The notes: generated from the sequence alone by a model not told the origin. 14,959 nucleotides of DNA from Planctomycetaceae bacterium (GCA_002685655.1 NYXM01000012.1:2041-16999), one strand, 5' to 3'. Counted from the first letter of the stretch, positions 1-9,663 are shown. A program made the numbers and translations.

Positions 1-67
1 ATAGTTGTTCATCTAAAGTCCATCCCTGGGCCAACTGCCGGTGCGACAAACGGGCCTGGCAACCCAC
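1..67 (-). CDS. possible 5' end of a leftward gene (partial, hypothetical)
   Basis: On the minus strand one frame is open from a GTG at 65-67 to the window edge. After the first residues it reads CQARLSHRQLAQGWTLDEQL, whose amphipathic pattern looks more like real protein than random sequence. An in-frame stop lies shortly upstream, so the start must be the GTG or one of the TTG codons inside. There is no well-spaced ribosome binding site. A competing start is an ATG at 10-12 in another frame. The piece is only about 22 codons, so no function can be given and the call is weak. Confidence 0.25.
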   Translation of the reverse strand, partial: MGCQARLSHRQLAQGWTLDEQL

Positions 68-101
68 GCCCCCTGAAATCGATCAGACGCAGCCGAGCGA
101 G

Positions 102-141
102 GCGATCTTGTAACAGATCCCACGACGACAGCCAAGATCGC
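102..141. terminator. stem-loop downstream of the mscS-like gene
   Basis: GCGATCTTG at 102-110 pairs perfectly with CAAGATCGC at 133-141 (9 bp, 22-nt loop). A G-T pair at 101/142 could extend the stem. It lies just beyond the 3' end of the leftward MscS gene, where a terminator or 3'-end-protecting hairpin would sit. No T-run follows on either strand, so it is not a classic intrinsic terminator. Confidence 0.25.
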
Positions 142-183
142 TAGCAGTGACGGCGTGCGACGATGGCCTTCTATCCTGGCCCA

Positions 184-999
184 CTATGCAGACCGATCCA
201 GGTGAACATCCATCTGTGGAAAGGGAATGCCAATTTCAGCTTCGTCCAGCGCCATCTTGACCGAACGAATCGTAGCCTGCTTGACGTCCCCGAACTCAGA
301 TGTCTGGACCCAGACACGCACCGACCAATTCACAGACGATGCTCCCAACTCGACCAAAACAATCGCTGGTGCAGGATCCTCAAGACGCCCTGGAACCTGG
401 TAGGCGGCGGAAGTCAGCACGCTGCGAGTGCGATCGATGTCTGCCGCGTAATCCACTCCCACAGAGACCTCGGCACGACGAATCGAATGGTGCGTGATAT
501 TCTCGATCACGGTACCAAAAATGGCGCTGTTGGGGATCACAAAGCGGCGATTATCGAACGTGTCAAGTGCCGACGTGAACAGCTCGATCGAATGGATCTT
601 TCCCGTCTGTCCGGCGATCGTCACGACATCGTCGACCTTGAACGGTCGAAACACCAATAGCATGATCCCCGCGGCAAAATTCGAGAGCGTACCTTGAAAA
701 GCCAGCCCCAAGGCAATTCCGGCCGCACCGATCACAGCCGCAAAACTCGTGGTTTCGACCCCAAAGATGCCCAGGCAGCCCAACACTGCCAACAGCAGCA
801 CTAACCAACGGCTCGTCGAAGCGAAGAATTTTGTCAGTGTCGCGTCGAACTTAACCCGCGTTAGTGAGCGTTCGACAATCCGCTTTACCCATCCCGCGAC
901 GAACCAGGCGAACAACAGTAGCAACAGAACTTTGGCAACATCCACACCGTAGTCTTTCAATACTGCCAGTGCCATGGTCTGAAATTCTTCCCGATTCAC
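184..999 (-). CDS. MscS-family small-conductance mechanosensitive ion channel
   Basis: A 271-residue inner-membrane protein that should open under membrane tension and release solutes during hypo-osmotic shock. Hydrophobic segments are seen at about residues 17-37, 62-82 and 85-112. The last is the Gly/Ala-rich pore helix (AAVIGAAGIALGLAFQGTLS) followed by FRPFKVDDVV, the hallmark junction between TM3 and the beta domain in MscS. The soluble part keeps the usual pattern, including the NRRFVIPNSAIFGTVIEN region. Length and three-helix topology match the compact E. coli MscS type (286 aa). The start is GTG at 997-999, chosen because AGAAGGAG lies 6 nt upstream. An ATG at 973-975 is the alternative and has no such site. 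The gene follows the large leftward gene after a 275-bp gap with two hairpins, so it is probably transcribed separately. Confidence 0.93.
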   Translation of the reverse strand: MNREEFQTMALAVLKDYGVDVAKVLLLLLFAWFVAGWVKRIVERSLTRVKFDATLTKFFASTSRWLVLLLAVLGCLGIFGVETTSFAAVIGAAGIALGLAFQGTLSNFAAGIMLLVFRPFKVDDVVTIAGQTGKIHSIELFTSALDTFDNRRFVIPNSAIFGTVIENITHHSIRRAEVSVGVDYAADIDRTRSVLTSAAYQVPGRLEDPAPAIVLVELGASSVNWSVRVWVQTSEFGDVKQATIRSVKMALDEAEIGIPFPQMDVHLDRSA

Positions 1000-1005
1000 T
1001 GCAGA

Positions 1006-1013
1006 CTCCTTCT
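1006..1013 (-). promoter_or_regulatory. ribosome binding site for the mscS-like gene
   Basis: On the minus strand the sequence is AGAAGGAG, a near-perfect Shine-Dalgarno match. It lies 6 nt before the GTG at 997-999 and so decides the start in favour of GTG over the internal ATG. Several other genes here have no comparable site. Confidence 0.75.
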
Positions 1014-1101
1014 AGCGATTCCTGGTGCGATGCCCCAGGAATCCACGGTGAGTATGGCCGTTGGCCAACGCTGAATTGCAAAACGCGCAACTGCAAAACG
1101 T

Positions 1102-1135
1102 GTCAGCGAGGGAATCCATCTGTTTCCTCGCTGAC
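1102..1135. repeat. palindromic hairpin element (type A)
   Basis: GTCAGCGAGGGAA at 1102-1114 pairs with TTTCCTCGCTGAC at 1123-1135: 13 bp including one G-T pair, with an 8-nt loop. No T-run follows, so it is not a typical intrinsic terminator. It sits in the gap between two leftward genes. Its size and placement resemble REP-type dispersed palindromes. From memory, similar CAGCGAGG/CCTCGCTG units recur in planctomycete genomes, but this was not checked. A short near-repeat (CTGCAAAACG / TTGCAAAACG) lies just upstream. Confidence 0.6.
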
Positions 1136-1191
1136 GCATCGGGTTGGTGAATGATCCGAGTTAGCCGCCGTTCAATGGTTTTGGCCGGGAA

Positions 1192-1264
1192 GGGGTCGGG
1201 AGTCTTTTTCGGGCAACGACTTACGATCGGTAGACGCCGATGGCCGAAAAAGACTCCCGACCCC
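1192..1264. repeat. perfect 21-bp inverted repeat with inner hairpin (type B)
   Basis: The arm at 1192-1212 (beginning GGGGTCGGGAGTC and running through TTTTTCGG) is an exact reverse complement of 1244-1264, separated by 31 nt. Inside the loop a second 5-bp stem forms between 1226-1230 (ATCGG) and 1237-1241 (CCGAT). The right arm ends 10 bp beyond the stop codon of the large leftward gene. In that gene's transcript the 3' part of the stem contains five U residues followed by more paired bases. It may end or protect that transcript, but the perfect symmetry and nested stem also fit a mobile or dispersed palindromic unit. Confidence 0.75.
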
Positions 1265-1274
1265 GTTACTATTT

Positions 1275-4200
1275 CTAGCGGGTCGTCCGCGTTCGCCTTT
1301 CCGGCAGCTTGAACTTGAAGTTCTTCAGCTTGTCAAGCCAAGACGCTGGCTCGGTCTCAGCCGGTGGTGCGGTCGTCACACTTGTGGTGTCTCGACTGTC
1401 GGTGACTGGATATGACCCTTCGGCGACTGGGTATGAGCCTTCGGCGACTGGGGCTTTGCTATTGGTGATTGGGGCTTTGCCTTCGACGACTGGGGCTTTG
1501 CTATTGGTGATTGGGGCTTTGCCTTCGACGACTGGGGCGATGCTATTGGTGATTGGGGCTTTGCCTTCGACGACTGGGGCGATGCTATTGGCGATTGGGG
1601 CTTTGCCTTCGACGACTGGGGCGATGCTATTGGCGATTGGGTTTGCGCTTTCGGTGGGCACGCGTGTAGGAGCTGCTGTCCAATCTCTTTCATGGGACGT
1701 TGCCTGTGTCAGTTGTCGCGATTCGCCGTACGACGACCGCATTTGGCGTGGCGTATCGTCGCTGCGAAGAACATTCTTGCTCGGTTGGTCGAAGTCCGGC
1801 CAGGCCATGACCTGGGAGGACCCCAATTGCCTGGGCAATTCACTCGGCGGTGTTTGCGGTTCTTGCTCAACGTCACCGATTGTCGCCATGACTGGGGTGG
1901 AGATGCTCGCCGCAGCGGGGGCAGGTAAGTTCGCAAACAGGTATTGAACGTAATGCGACTTCAGCAACTGTTCGCTATCGGCAACACGGCCCTCTTCCAA
2001 CATCGAGGTGGCGATGTCAATGTCACGGATGAGACCGGTCCGTTCTTCTTCGTTGAGCCAAAGATCGTAGACCCCGACCTGATCGACCCAAACGTCGCCT
2101 GTCCCGCGTAACTCGACGCCAACTCGAACTTCCTTCACACTAGCCGGCAGGTCTTCGACAAACAGGGTGTAGTAGTTCCAGTCAGCACCCAACGGTCTCG
2201 CTGATGGGTCGCTTTGAACGGCGCCGAGAGCGCGTTCACGGCGAACCAACTGGTTGTTGGGCAACCGTCCCTCGACCAACAATTGTACATGCGGTTGATT
2301 CTCGAAATCGCGAGTCTTCAGCCAGCCAGCAAAGACGAGGCGCCCGCTTGCGGCAGGTTCGAACCACTCGCTTCGCAACCAGACGATCGGACCGCTAGAC
2401 GAATTCACAGGCGTCTCGCTCTGCAAATGCAATGACTGACGTCCATGGTGGGATGAATGGGTATCGACCTGCACCTGCATACCGGCACCTTCGCCAAACG
2501 CCCAACCTGGAATGACGTCCTGCGCCGCCAGCTGGTCGAAGTCCGGGTTCTTCAACTGGGGATAGTCGCGTTTCGCAGCGACGCACTGTTTCAGTCGCTG
2601 AAGGCTCTCTTGCAGTGTTGCAACGACCTGCTGGTCGACTTGTGTCTCCCACCGCACGACTCGCGCATCGGGTTCTGAGGCTTCAATACCCACGATCTCG
2701 TAGGGACGTAGGGTGAGCGACAGCATCGGCCCCTGCCCCGTCACGACCAGACGAGGTAGGGCAGTCGTCGAAAGTGATTTGAGTTCGAGCGTGTGTCGAC
2801 CGGCAAACCCGATCCTCGTGCCAACGGATCGAGGCGAGTCATTGACCACATAAAACAGAGCCTTACCACCACGTACAGCGCGTCGTATCATCACGGGTTG
2901 CGTTTTGGATCCGACCGGTGGTGAAACCACCTCGAATTTCATTTCAGGCAGTTGACGAAAGACGGTCATGCTGTCTCGCCATACTTGCTCATCACGCGGC
3001 GTCTGCCAGGCCCCGTCAAGGATCACCTGACTGTCCAACGCCGCGAGGCCATGCGCGAGACCTCTGCGGCTGAGTGAACCCGTCTCGCCAATCCTCGTTT
3101 TGACTGCCTTGGCAACGTCCTTGATCGGCAACTTGCCGGCCAATGTCGTGGCGTCAAACCGTTGAAACGGATATTGCAATTGACTTCCCGCAGCAGTTTC
3201 GGCGTGCTGGCCGAATAGTCTGACAAATTCGTCATCCCAAGCCCGGTCAAGATCGACTTGGTCATGAGGGACCGGTTTCATCTGTCGGGGCGAAAGAAAG
3301 ACGATTCCCTTTTCGCGCATCAGTTCGACGTCGATCCCAAAGCTCAACAGCGCACTTGAGGCAGTCATTTCGGTCGGAGCTCGAATCACCTCTGCAGTGT
3401 TCTTGACCAGGGGCGTGTCCAACAGTGATGATCCGAGAAGGTACAACTGTGCGCCCAGCGCGTCTTCACGGAGGTTGTGGATCATCTCATGGTACATCTC
3501 AGACATGCGATCGGCTCGCCAAGCCAACCACTCTTGGCGCAAACGATGTTCGCTCAGCGGGTTCGATGGCGTTCCAGTCTGTGCGGACATAAACCGCTCG
3601 AGCGTCATCTCGTCAGCTCCCCAATCGGGCCCCGGCAAGGTGGCATAGCTGCCTGGATCAAGTTGAACGGCCACGCCTGCAAATGACGCGTGCGAGGCAC
3701 AACGTTGGGAAAGTTCCGAGACAACGGCACCCATAGCGGCTTGGACTTCTTGATCGAGCGGATTGTAGTGAGTGCCGATACCAAATGAGTCAAATTGTGG
3801 ACGCCACCGTTTGCCTGCCGTATCGACCAGATTGATCGATGGCCTGCTGCCTAAGCGCCGTTTGGCTTCCAGAATCGGCAGCGTGCCCGTGAACTTTATC
3901 GACGGGACTAGCCGGAGACCTTCGCGGTCGAACATTCGCAACAGCATTTCCAACACATCCTTCTGCATTGGATCCTGTGCCGTCGCGAAGAAGACGCCAT
4001 CATCAAAAAGGGGCGTCGGTTCCAGCAGGCGACTTGGGTACAACGATCCTCCGTCTGACAACACAGGAATCACGGCCCCGTTGTAACCACGACGTTTGAG
4101 CACCTGAATCAACCGCTTGGCACCGTCAAAGAACGTCACCCAGTCGCGCAGCGTTCGCCCGCTCTTCTGGTCAACGTCCGATGTCGCGGAAAACAACTCC

Positions 4201-6074
4201 GGAAACAGTGGCGTGTCAAGATGCGCGGCCAACAGGCGTCCATCGGCTGGTAACGGATATTCAAGGTTACGAAGACGGTCAGGCCCTGCAAGCACGCGGA
4301 TGGCGCCAATCGTCGCAGCTCGTTTCGAATCGCGGTCGGCCAGCACAAGGATTGGGTTGTCAGTTCTTGGCCAGAAAGTCAATTGATACGTCGTCACGCC
4401 CGGTCTCTCGGCGAGATTGCCCACCGGCGTTGTAAGCCCCGTATCGACGATTGCGCGGCGACTGCCAGGTTCGTAAATCGCAATCCCCAACGTTTGCGGC
4501 GTGTCGTTTGGATAGTCGATCTCCAAGATGTGCGGGTGTCCTGGTTGCGTGATTTGCAGTGGCAAGGCGAACCAGCTATCTGGGCCAATATCTAACAGAT
4601 CCCTCTCGATCTGCTTGTCCGTATCGAGCCATTTGACCGAAACTACATCACCATGCAGCGTGGGACGTCGAGCCGTCTCGCGCAGACCGAACAAAGGTAG
4701 CACTTTGCTGACCGACAAGGGTTGTTCGGGTTCGGCAGGATCGAATTCTTGAATGACCTGGAATTGCGGCCCTGGTCCTTCTGCCTGCTGACCTCCCCGC
4801 TGTGAACGTTCGTCACTTTCGGACTGCACGACGACCACCTGCAATTTCCGCCAAGGCCCCCGTTGCGCACGTGAAACTGACGAAGAACGACGCTTATCAA
4901 TTGAAATAATGAGGTCGTATGCGCCCTCTTCGTGGGGCATTGTCAGCTTGAAAGGCCCAGCCGGTGAAATCGATCCGTCCAGATTCTGCACCAGTTCCCG
5001 TTCGTCGACCCACAAGTTTGAATCCGACCGAGCCGGGCGTAGTTGCACGCGACACCGATGTTCCAGTTTCGTGAAGTCGACGAGGTTCGGCAACACTGAG
5101 AATTGAAACATCTCACTGGGCTCGAACACCATCGACGTCCGGTCCGTCTGAAGCCGCAGACTGTCGCTCGCGCTGCGTCGAATGATCAGTCTATTGTCGC
5201 GATCATCCAGCGCACGATGCTGGGTCGAGTCAACGATCTCCATCAACGGAATCTGGGTTTCGAACTCACCTGAAGGTGATCCGTTGGCCCCAAAAGTGAC
5301 CAACAGGTTCGCGTCTCTGGGTGCCGTGGCGCGGATCAACACACTATCGAACGAGCGAGGCAGTCGCGGCGAAATCGTCACGACATTCTCTTCAAGGTAC
5401 ATCGAACCGGGGGCATCTGCTTGCAGTCCATAGCCACGCGCCGTCTCGATCGTGCCTTCATCCAACCTCAGCGTGCCGAACCACGATCGCGGCTCGCCAC
5501 CACCCCATTCGACCCAGAATTCGAGATCCATATCCGTCGCAACGGTGTCGACGAGTGTCGCTGGTACCCGATTCGCTCGAAGAGCCTCGGGTATCATCTC
5601 TTCGATACTGGCCTGTAACTGTCGTCCGAAGCCAGGCCGCCTTGACGATAGCTCGCCATCGTCAAGTGGTTCGGCTCCGTGTCCGTGGGCGTCACGGTTG
5701 TGAGCGTCGTGGTCGTGCGAATCATGGTCATGGTCATTCCCGTCGTGATTGCGCGCGACAGTGGGGCGAAATACTGAAAGAGCTCTGGCTCGCAGGCGTT
5801 CGGCGACAGAACCTGGGCTACGCGGGGTTTCGCCGGCAATCGGTGGCGTTACCACTGGACTGCTGGCGGCGGACGATGACGTGCTGGCGCGTGCTGGACC
5901 CGTGGACGTGGATGTCAGCACACCGTTTTCCACAGCCCACAGAGCCGCGGTTCCAGCGCCGGCAAATACCGCGCAGAGAATCGCAATTGGTAGCCCGGTA
6001 ATCGTTCGGGAGCGGCTTGGCTTGGTGTTCGGTCGCACACGTCGGGCGCGGCGATTCTGGTTTCCCCGCTTCAT
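1275..6074 (-). CDS. large membrane-anchored protein with glycoside-hydrolase-like TIM-barrel and carbohydrate-binding-like domains
   Basis: About 1,599 residues from the ATG at 6072-6074. A TTG at 6153-6155 would add 27 residues. Neither start has a clear ribosome binding site, and ATG is preferred. Order, in ATG numbering: basic Arg/Lys-rich tail; one membrane segment at about 28-48; low-complexity linker with a His/Asp-rich tract at 109-133; beta-rich region to about 600; a region at about 620-1020 resembling glycosyl-hydrolase-like (GHL10/DUF187-type) TIM barrels, with GYNGAVIPVL, GLRLVPSIKF, THYNPLDQEV, GVAVQLDPGSY and an EWLAWRADRM helix; a beta-sandwich at about 1175-1335 like carbohydrate-binding modules, ending DVWVDQVGVYDLWL; then a Pro-rich heptad-repeat region and a basic C-terminus. 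The Asp in QLDPGSY is a candidate active-site residue. The N-terminus predicts one membrane anchor with the bulk outside the cytoplasm. The fold assignment is by eye, the substrate is unknown, and it may be a non-catalytic structural or binding protein. Confidence 0.75.
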   Translation of the reverse strand: MKRGNQNRRARRVRPNTKPSRSRTITGLPIAILCAVFAGAGTAALWAVENGVLTSTSTGPARASTSSSAASSPVVTPPIAGETPRSPGSVAERLRARALSVFRPTVARNHDGNDHDHDSHDHDAHNRDAHGHGAEPLDDGELSSRRPGFGRQLQASIEEMIPEALRANRVPATLVDTVATDMDLEFWVEWGGGEPRSWFGTLRLDEGTIETARGYGLQADAPGSMYLEENVVTISPRLPRSFDSVLIRATAPRDANLLVTFGANGSPSGEFETQIPLMEIVDSTQHRALDDRDNRLIIRRSASDSLRLQTDRTSMVFEPSEMFQFSVLPNLVDFTKLEHRCRVQLRPARSDSNLWVDERELVQNLDGSISPAGPFKLTMPHEEGAYDLIISIDKRRSSSVSRAQRGPWRKLQVVVVQSESDERSQRGGQQAEGPGPQFQVIQEFDPAEPEQPLSVSKVLPLFGLRETARRPTLHGDVVSVKWLDTDKQIERDLLDIGPDSWFALPLQITQPGHPHILEIDYPNDTPQTLGIAIYEPGSRRAIVDTGLTTPVGNLAERPGVTTYQLTFWPRTDNPILVLADRDSKRAATIGAIRVLAGPDRLRNLEYPLPADGRLLAAHLDTPLFPELFSATSDVDQKSGRTLRDWVTFFDGAKRLIQVLKRRGYNGAVIPVLSDGGSLYPSRLLEPTPLFDDGVFFATAQDPMQKDVLEMLLRMFDREGLRLVPSIKFTGTLPILEAKRRLGSRPSINLVDTAGKRWRPQFDSFGIGTHYNPLDQEVQAAMGAVVSELSQRCASHASFAGVAVQLDPGSYATLPGPDWGADEMTLERFMSAQTGTPSNPLSEHRLRQEWLAWRADRMSEMYHEMIHNLREDALGAQLYLLGSSLLDTPLVKNTAEVIRAPTEMTASSALLSFGIDVELMREKGIVFLSPRQMKPVPHDQVDLDRAWDDEFVRLFGQHAETAAGSQLQYPFQRFDATTLAGKLPIKDVAKAVKTRIGETGSLSRRGLAHGLAALDSQVILDGAWQTPRDEQVWRDSMTVFRQLPEMKFEVVSPPVGSKTQPVMIRRAVRGGKALFYVVNDSPRSVGTRIGFAGRHTLELKSLSTTALPRLVVTGQGPMLSLTLRPYEIVGIEASEPDARVVRWETQVDQQVVATLQESLQRLKQCVAAKRDYPQLKNPDFDQLAAQDVIPGWAFGEGAGMQVQVDTHSSHHGRQSLHLQSETPVNSSSGPIVWLRSEWFEPAASGRLVFAGWLKTRDFENQPHVQLLVEGRLPNNQLVRRERALGAVQSDPSARPLGADWNYYTLFVEDLPASVKEVRVGVELRGTGDVWVDQVGVYDLWLNEEERTGLIRDIDIATSMLEEGRVADSEQLLKSHYVQYLFANLPAPAAASISTPVMATIGDVEQEPQTPPSELPRQLGSSQVMAWPDFDQPSKNVLRSDDTPRQMRSSYGESRQLTQATSHERDWTAAPTRVPTESANPIANSIAPVVEGKAPIANSIAPVVEGKAPITNSIAPVVEGKAPITNSKAPVVEGKAPITNSKAPVAEGSYPVAEGSYPVTDSRDTTSVTTAPPAETEPASWLDKLKNFKFKLPERRTRTTR
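1404..1655 (-). repeat. tandem repeat: twelve 21-bp units (five higher-order 42-bp units) inside the large gene
   Basis: Read on the plus strand, 21-bp units starting GACTGG occur at 1404 and 1425. From 1446, a 42-bp double unit begins at 1446, 1488, 1530, 1572 and 1614, the last one diverged at its end. The whole array is exactly 12 x 21 bp and keeps the frame. It encodes 7-residue units starting with Pro, alternating PIANSIA or PITNSIA/PITNSKA with PVVEGKA, and ending with PVAEGSY twice. The repeated composition also keeps antisense frames open, which explains long but meaningless overlapping ORFs here. Confidence 0.92.
5676..5750 (-). other. His/Asp-rich low-complexity tract in the large protein
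   Basis: This stretch encodes 25 residues with eight His and seven Asp, including NDHDHDSHDHDAH and HGHG. It lies about 60 residues after the membrane segment, in a linker that should be outside the cytoplasm. Such tracts often bind Zn, Ni or Cu in other proteins; a role here is inference. Confidence 0.7.
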
Positions 6075-7406
<1,332 letters not shown>

Positions 7407-7481
7407 CGTACCAGCTGCGATCAGCATCAATCTCTCCGTCGGCTCCTCGTCTCTGCCAGACGGAACGCCTAAAATGATGGC

Positions 7482-9590
7482 ATGAGTACGACGGGGGGAA
7501 AATCGTCTGATGAACAGACGCCCGGCCAGCGGCTAGGGACGCCGCTGGAGTTCCTGCCAGGAGTGGGGCCGGCGCGTGGAAAAATGTTGCAGCGGCTTGA
7601 CCTGCGGTTCACGCGAGACGTGCTTTTTTTCTTTCCGCGAGACTATCAGGACATGAGTGTCCTGCGCCGGATCGAATCGCTCGAAGACAATCAGCCGGCC
7701 AGCATCTGTGGGATCGTTGATGAAATCGATCTCCGCAACACGGGTGTGGGCCGTACGATGCTCGGCGTGTTGATCCGGCAAAAGACGCATTATCTTCGCG
7801 CGGTCTGGTTCAACCAGCCTTACATGCGCGACAAGTTTAAGGTGGGCGCACGCGTCATGTTGTCCGGCAAACCCAAGGCCAAGGGAATGCGATGGGAAAT
7901 GTCGCATCCACGAGTCGAAATCCTCGCCGACGACGACGAGCCGCTCGCCGGTAAGATTCTCCCCGTTTATCCGCTGACTGATGGGATCAATCAGGGGCTC
8001 ATGCGCCGCATCGTCCACAACACAGTCGCCGAGTACCTAGACTGTGTGGAAGAAGTTTTTCCTACTGAGTTTCTAGAGCTCCACCAGTTGCCCGGCATCC
8101 ACGAAACGCTCGACCAGATTCATCAGCCGGTCCAGCGCCAGCGACTCGAGCATGCACGACACCGCCTGATTTACCAGGAACTGCTGATCATGCAATTGGC
8201 GCTGGCTCAGCGTCGAGCCAGCCATCGCAATGCCAGATGCGCACCTCGCCTTGAAGCAACCGCCAAGATCGACGCGCGAATCAAACGGTTGTTTCCATTT
8301 GAACTGACAGGTGCTCAGCTGTCGGCGATCGAGGAGATTCGTGCCGATATGGTGCGCGAGTATCCGATGAATCGACTCCTACAAGGTGATGTCGGCAGCG
8401 GCAAGACTGTTGTTGCGGAATATGCGATGCTGCTGGCAGTCGCGCATGGCAAGCAGGCAACGATCATGGCACCCACCGAAGTGCTGGCCCGACAGCACGC
8501 CCGCACGTTAAACGATAATCTGCGAGAGAGCCGAGTTCGCATTGCGTTGTTGACGGGGACACTGCAGGCAGCCGAGCGACAAACCACAATGGTCGCGATC
8601 GCCGAGGGCAAGGTCGATCTGGTCGTTGGCACACACGCCGTGTTGCAGGAGAGCGTTAATTTCAAGGACCTGGGCCTGGTCGTGATTGACGAACAACATA
8701 AGTTCGGCGTCAAGCAGCGGTTGAGTTTGCGGCAAGCCGGGTTGCAGCCCCATTACCTGGTGATGACGGCGACACCCATCCCAAGAACCGTCACCATGGC
8801 CGTCTACGGCGATCTCGATGTGTCGACATTAGACGAAACGCCACCAGGGCGACAGAATGTTCATACGTACCTGAGTGACGACGAAGGTCGAGAAAAGTGG
8901 TGGGACTTCTTTCGGAAGAAGCTCCGAGAAGGGCGACAAGGCTACATCATCACACCGCTGGTAGATGAATCTTCGACGCAGGAATTGGCGAGTGTCGCGG
9001 AAGCATTCGAGCAGTTGGCCAACGGGCACTTGGAGGCCTTTCGGTTGGATTTTGTGCACGGTCGGCAATCGGCTGAAGAGAAGGAATCCGCCATGAATGC
9101 GTTTCGAAATGGCGAAACGCAGGTCCTGGTCGCCACGTCCGTGGTCGAGGTAGGGGTTGACGTTCCCAATGCCACGCTGATGACCATTGAAAACGGAGAA
9201 CGCTTTGGCTTGGCCCAGTTGCACCAGTTGCGAGGTCGGATCAGCCGAGGCGTACATCCCGGCTACCTATGCGTCTTTGCCAGACCCGCATCCGATGATT
9301 CACGGCAACGACTTGACGCGTTTTGCCAGACAACCGATGGGTTCGAATTGGCGGAACTGGATTTTCAAATGCGCGGGCCGGGCGACTTGTTCGGCGCACG
9401 ACAACATGGGCTACCACCACTTCGCATCGCTGATCTAAGTCGCGATGCAAAGGTGCTCGAACTGGCACGCCACGACGCTTCGGCCATGATCAAACGAGAT
9501 CCCGAGTTGGCGGCCCCCGAATACGCTCGGCTGCAACGGATGGTCCGCGTACGGTACGGCAAGGCACTGGATCTGGGCGACGTTGGTTAG
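7482..9590 (+). CDS. recG: ATP-dependent DNA helicase RecG
   Basis: A 702-residue superfamily 2 helicase, close to the usual RecG length of about 690. It remodels stalled replication forks and branch-migrates Holliday junctions. The N-terminal wedge/OB domain covers roughly residues 20-260, starting with the helix-hairpin-like EFLPGVGPARG. Helicase motifs are in order: LTGAQLSAIEEI (about 276), Walker A GDVGSGKT (about 302-309), DEQH (about 403-406, followed by KFGVKQR), MTATPIPRT (motif III), and QLRGRISRG (motif VI, about 582-590), where most RecG proteins have QLRGRVGRG. The C-terminal ...FQMRGPGDLFGARQHG block is also typical. The ATG at 7482 is used because nearby upstream ATGs read straight into a stop; there is no clear ribosome binding site. 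It may be co-transcribed with gmd. A strong hairpin lies just after its stop. Confidence 0.96.
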   Translation: MSTTGGKSSDEQTPGQRLGTPLEFLPGVGPARGKMLQRLDLRFTRDVLFFFPRDYQDMSVLRRIESLEDNQPASICGIVDEIDLRNTGVGRTMLGVLIRQKTHYLRAVWFNQPYMRDKFKVGARVMLSGKPKAKGMRWEMSHPRVEILADDDEPLAGKILPVYPLTDGINQGLMRRIVHNTVAEYLDCVEEVFPTEFLELHQLPGIHETLDQIHQPVQRQRLEHARHRLIYQELLIMQLALAQRRASHRNARCAPRLEATAKIDARIKRLFPFELTGAQLSAIEEIRADMVREYPMNRLLQGDVGSGKTVVAEYAMLLAVAHGKQATIMAPTEVLARQHARTLNDNLRESRVRIALLTGTLQAAERQTTMVAIAEGKVDLVVGTHAVLQESVNFKDLGLVVIDEQHKFGVKQRLSLRQAGLQPHYLVMTATPIPRTVTMAVYGDLDVSTLDETPPGRQNVHTYLSDDEGREKWWDFFRKKLREGRQGYIITPLVDESSTQELASVAEAFEQLANGHLEAFRLDFVHGRQSAEEKESAMNAFRNGETQVLVATSVVEVGVDVPNATLMTIENGERFGLAQLHQLRGRISRGVHPGYLCVFARPASDDSRQRLDAFCQTTDGFELAELDFQMRGPGDLFGARQHGLPPLRIADLSRDAKVLELARHDASAMIKRDPELAAPEYARLQRMVRVRYGKALDLGDVG

Positions 9591-9606
9591 CAATGTTCAA
9601 TCTTTT

Positions 9607-9663
9607 ATAGTCGTCTTTCGCTCCGAGAAAGCACGTTCCTTTCGCGGAGCGAAAGGCGACTAT
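9607..9663. repeat. palindromic hairpin element (type C) after recG
   Basis: The 19-nt arm at 9607-9625 (ATAGTCGTCTTTCGCTCCG) pairs with 9645-9663 at 18 of 19 positions, and the exception is a G-T pair. The loop is 19 nt. It begins 16 bp after the recG stop and lies between convergent genes, so it could act as a two-way terminator, though no clean T-run follows. The TTTCGCTCCG/CGGAGCGAAA core resembles dispersed palindromes I associate with planctomycete genomes; this is from memory. Confidence 0.65.

Noticed and set aside
163..660. 165-residue plus-strand frame opposite mscS
   Set aside because: It is antisense to a confident MscS gene, with no motif and no ribosome binding site.
1404..1655. 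Possible CRISPR array
   Set aside because: Units are contiguous 21-bp tandem repeats without spacers, in frame inside a coding sequence.
1376..1693. 105-residue minus-strand frame of SPIASPQSSKAKPQ-type repeats
   Set aside because: It is a second-frame reading of the same tandem array that lies inside the large gene.
1309..1947. 212-residue plus-strand frame over the repeat array of the large gene
   Set aside because: Its openness comes from the 21-bp repeats, which keep several frames free of stops. It has no independent start signal.
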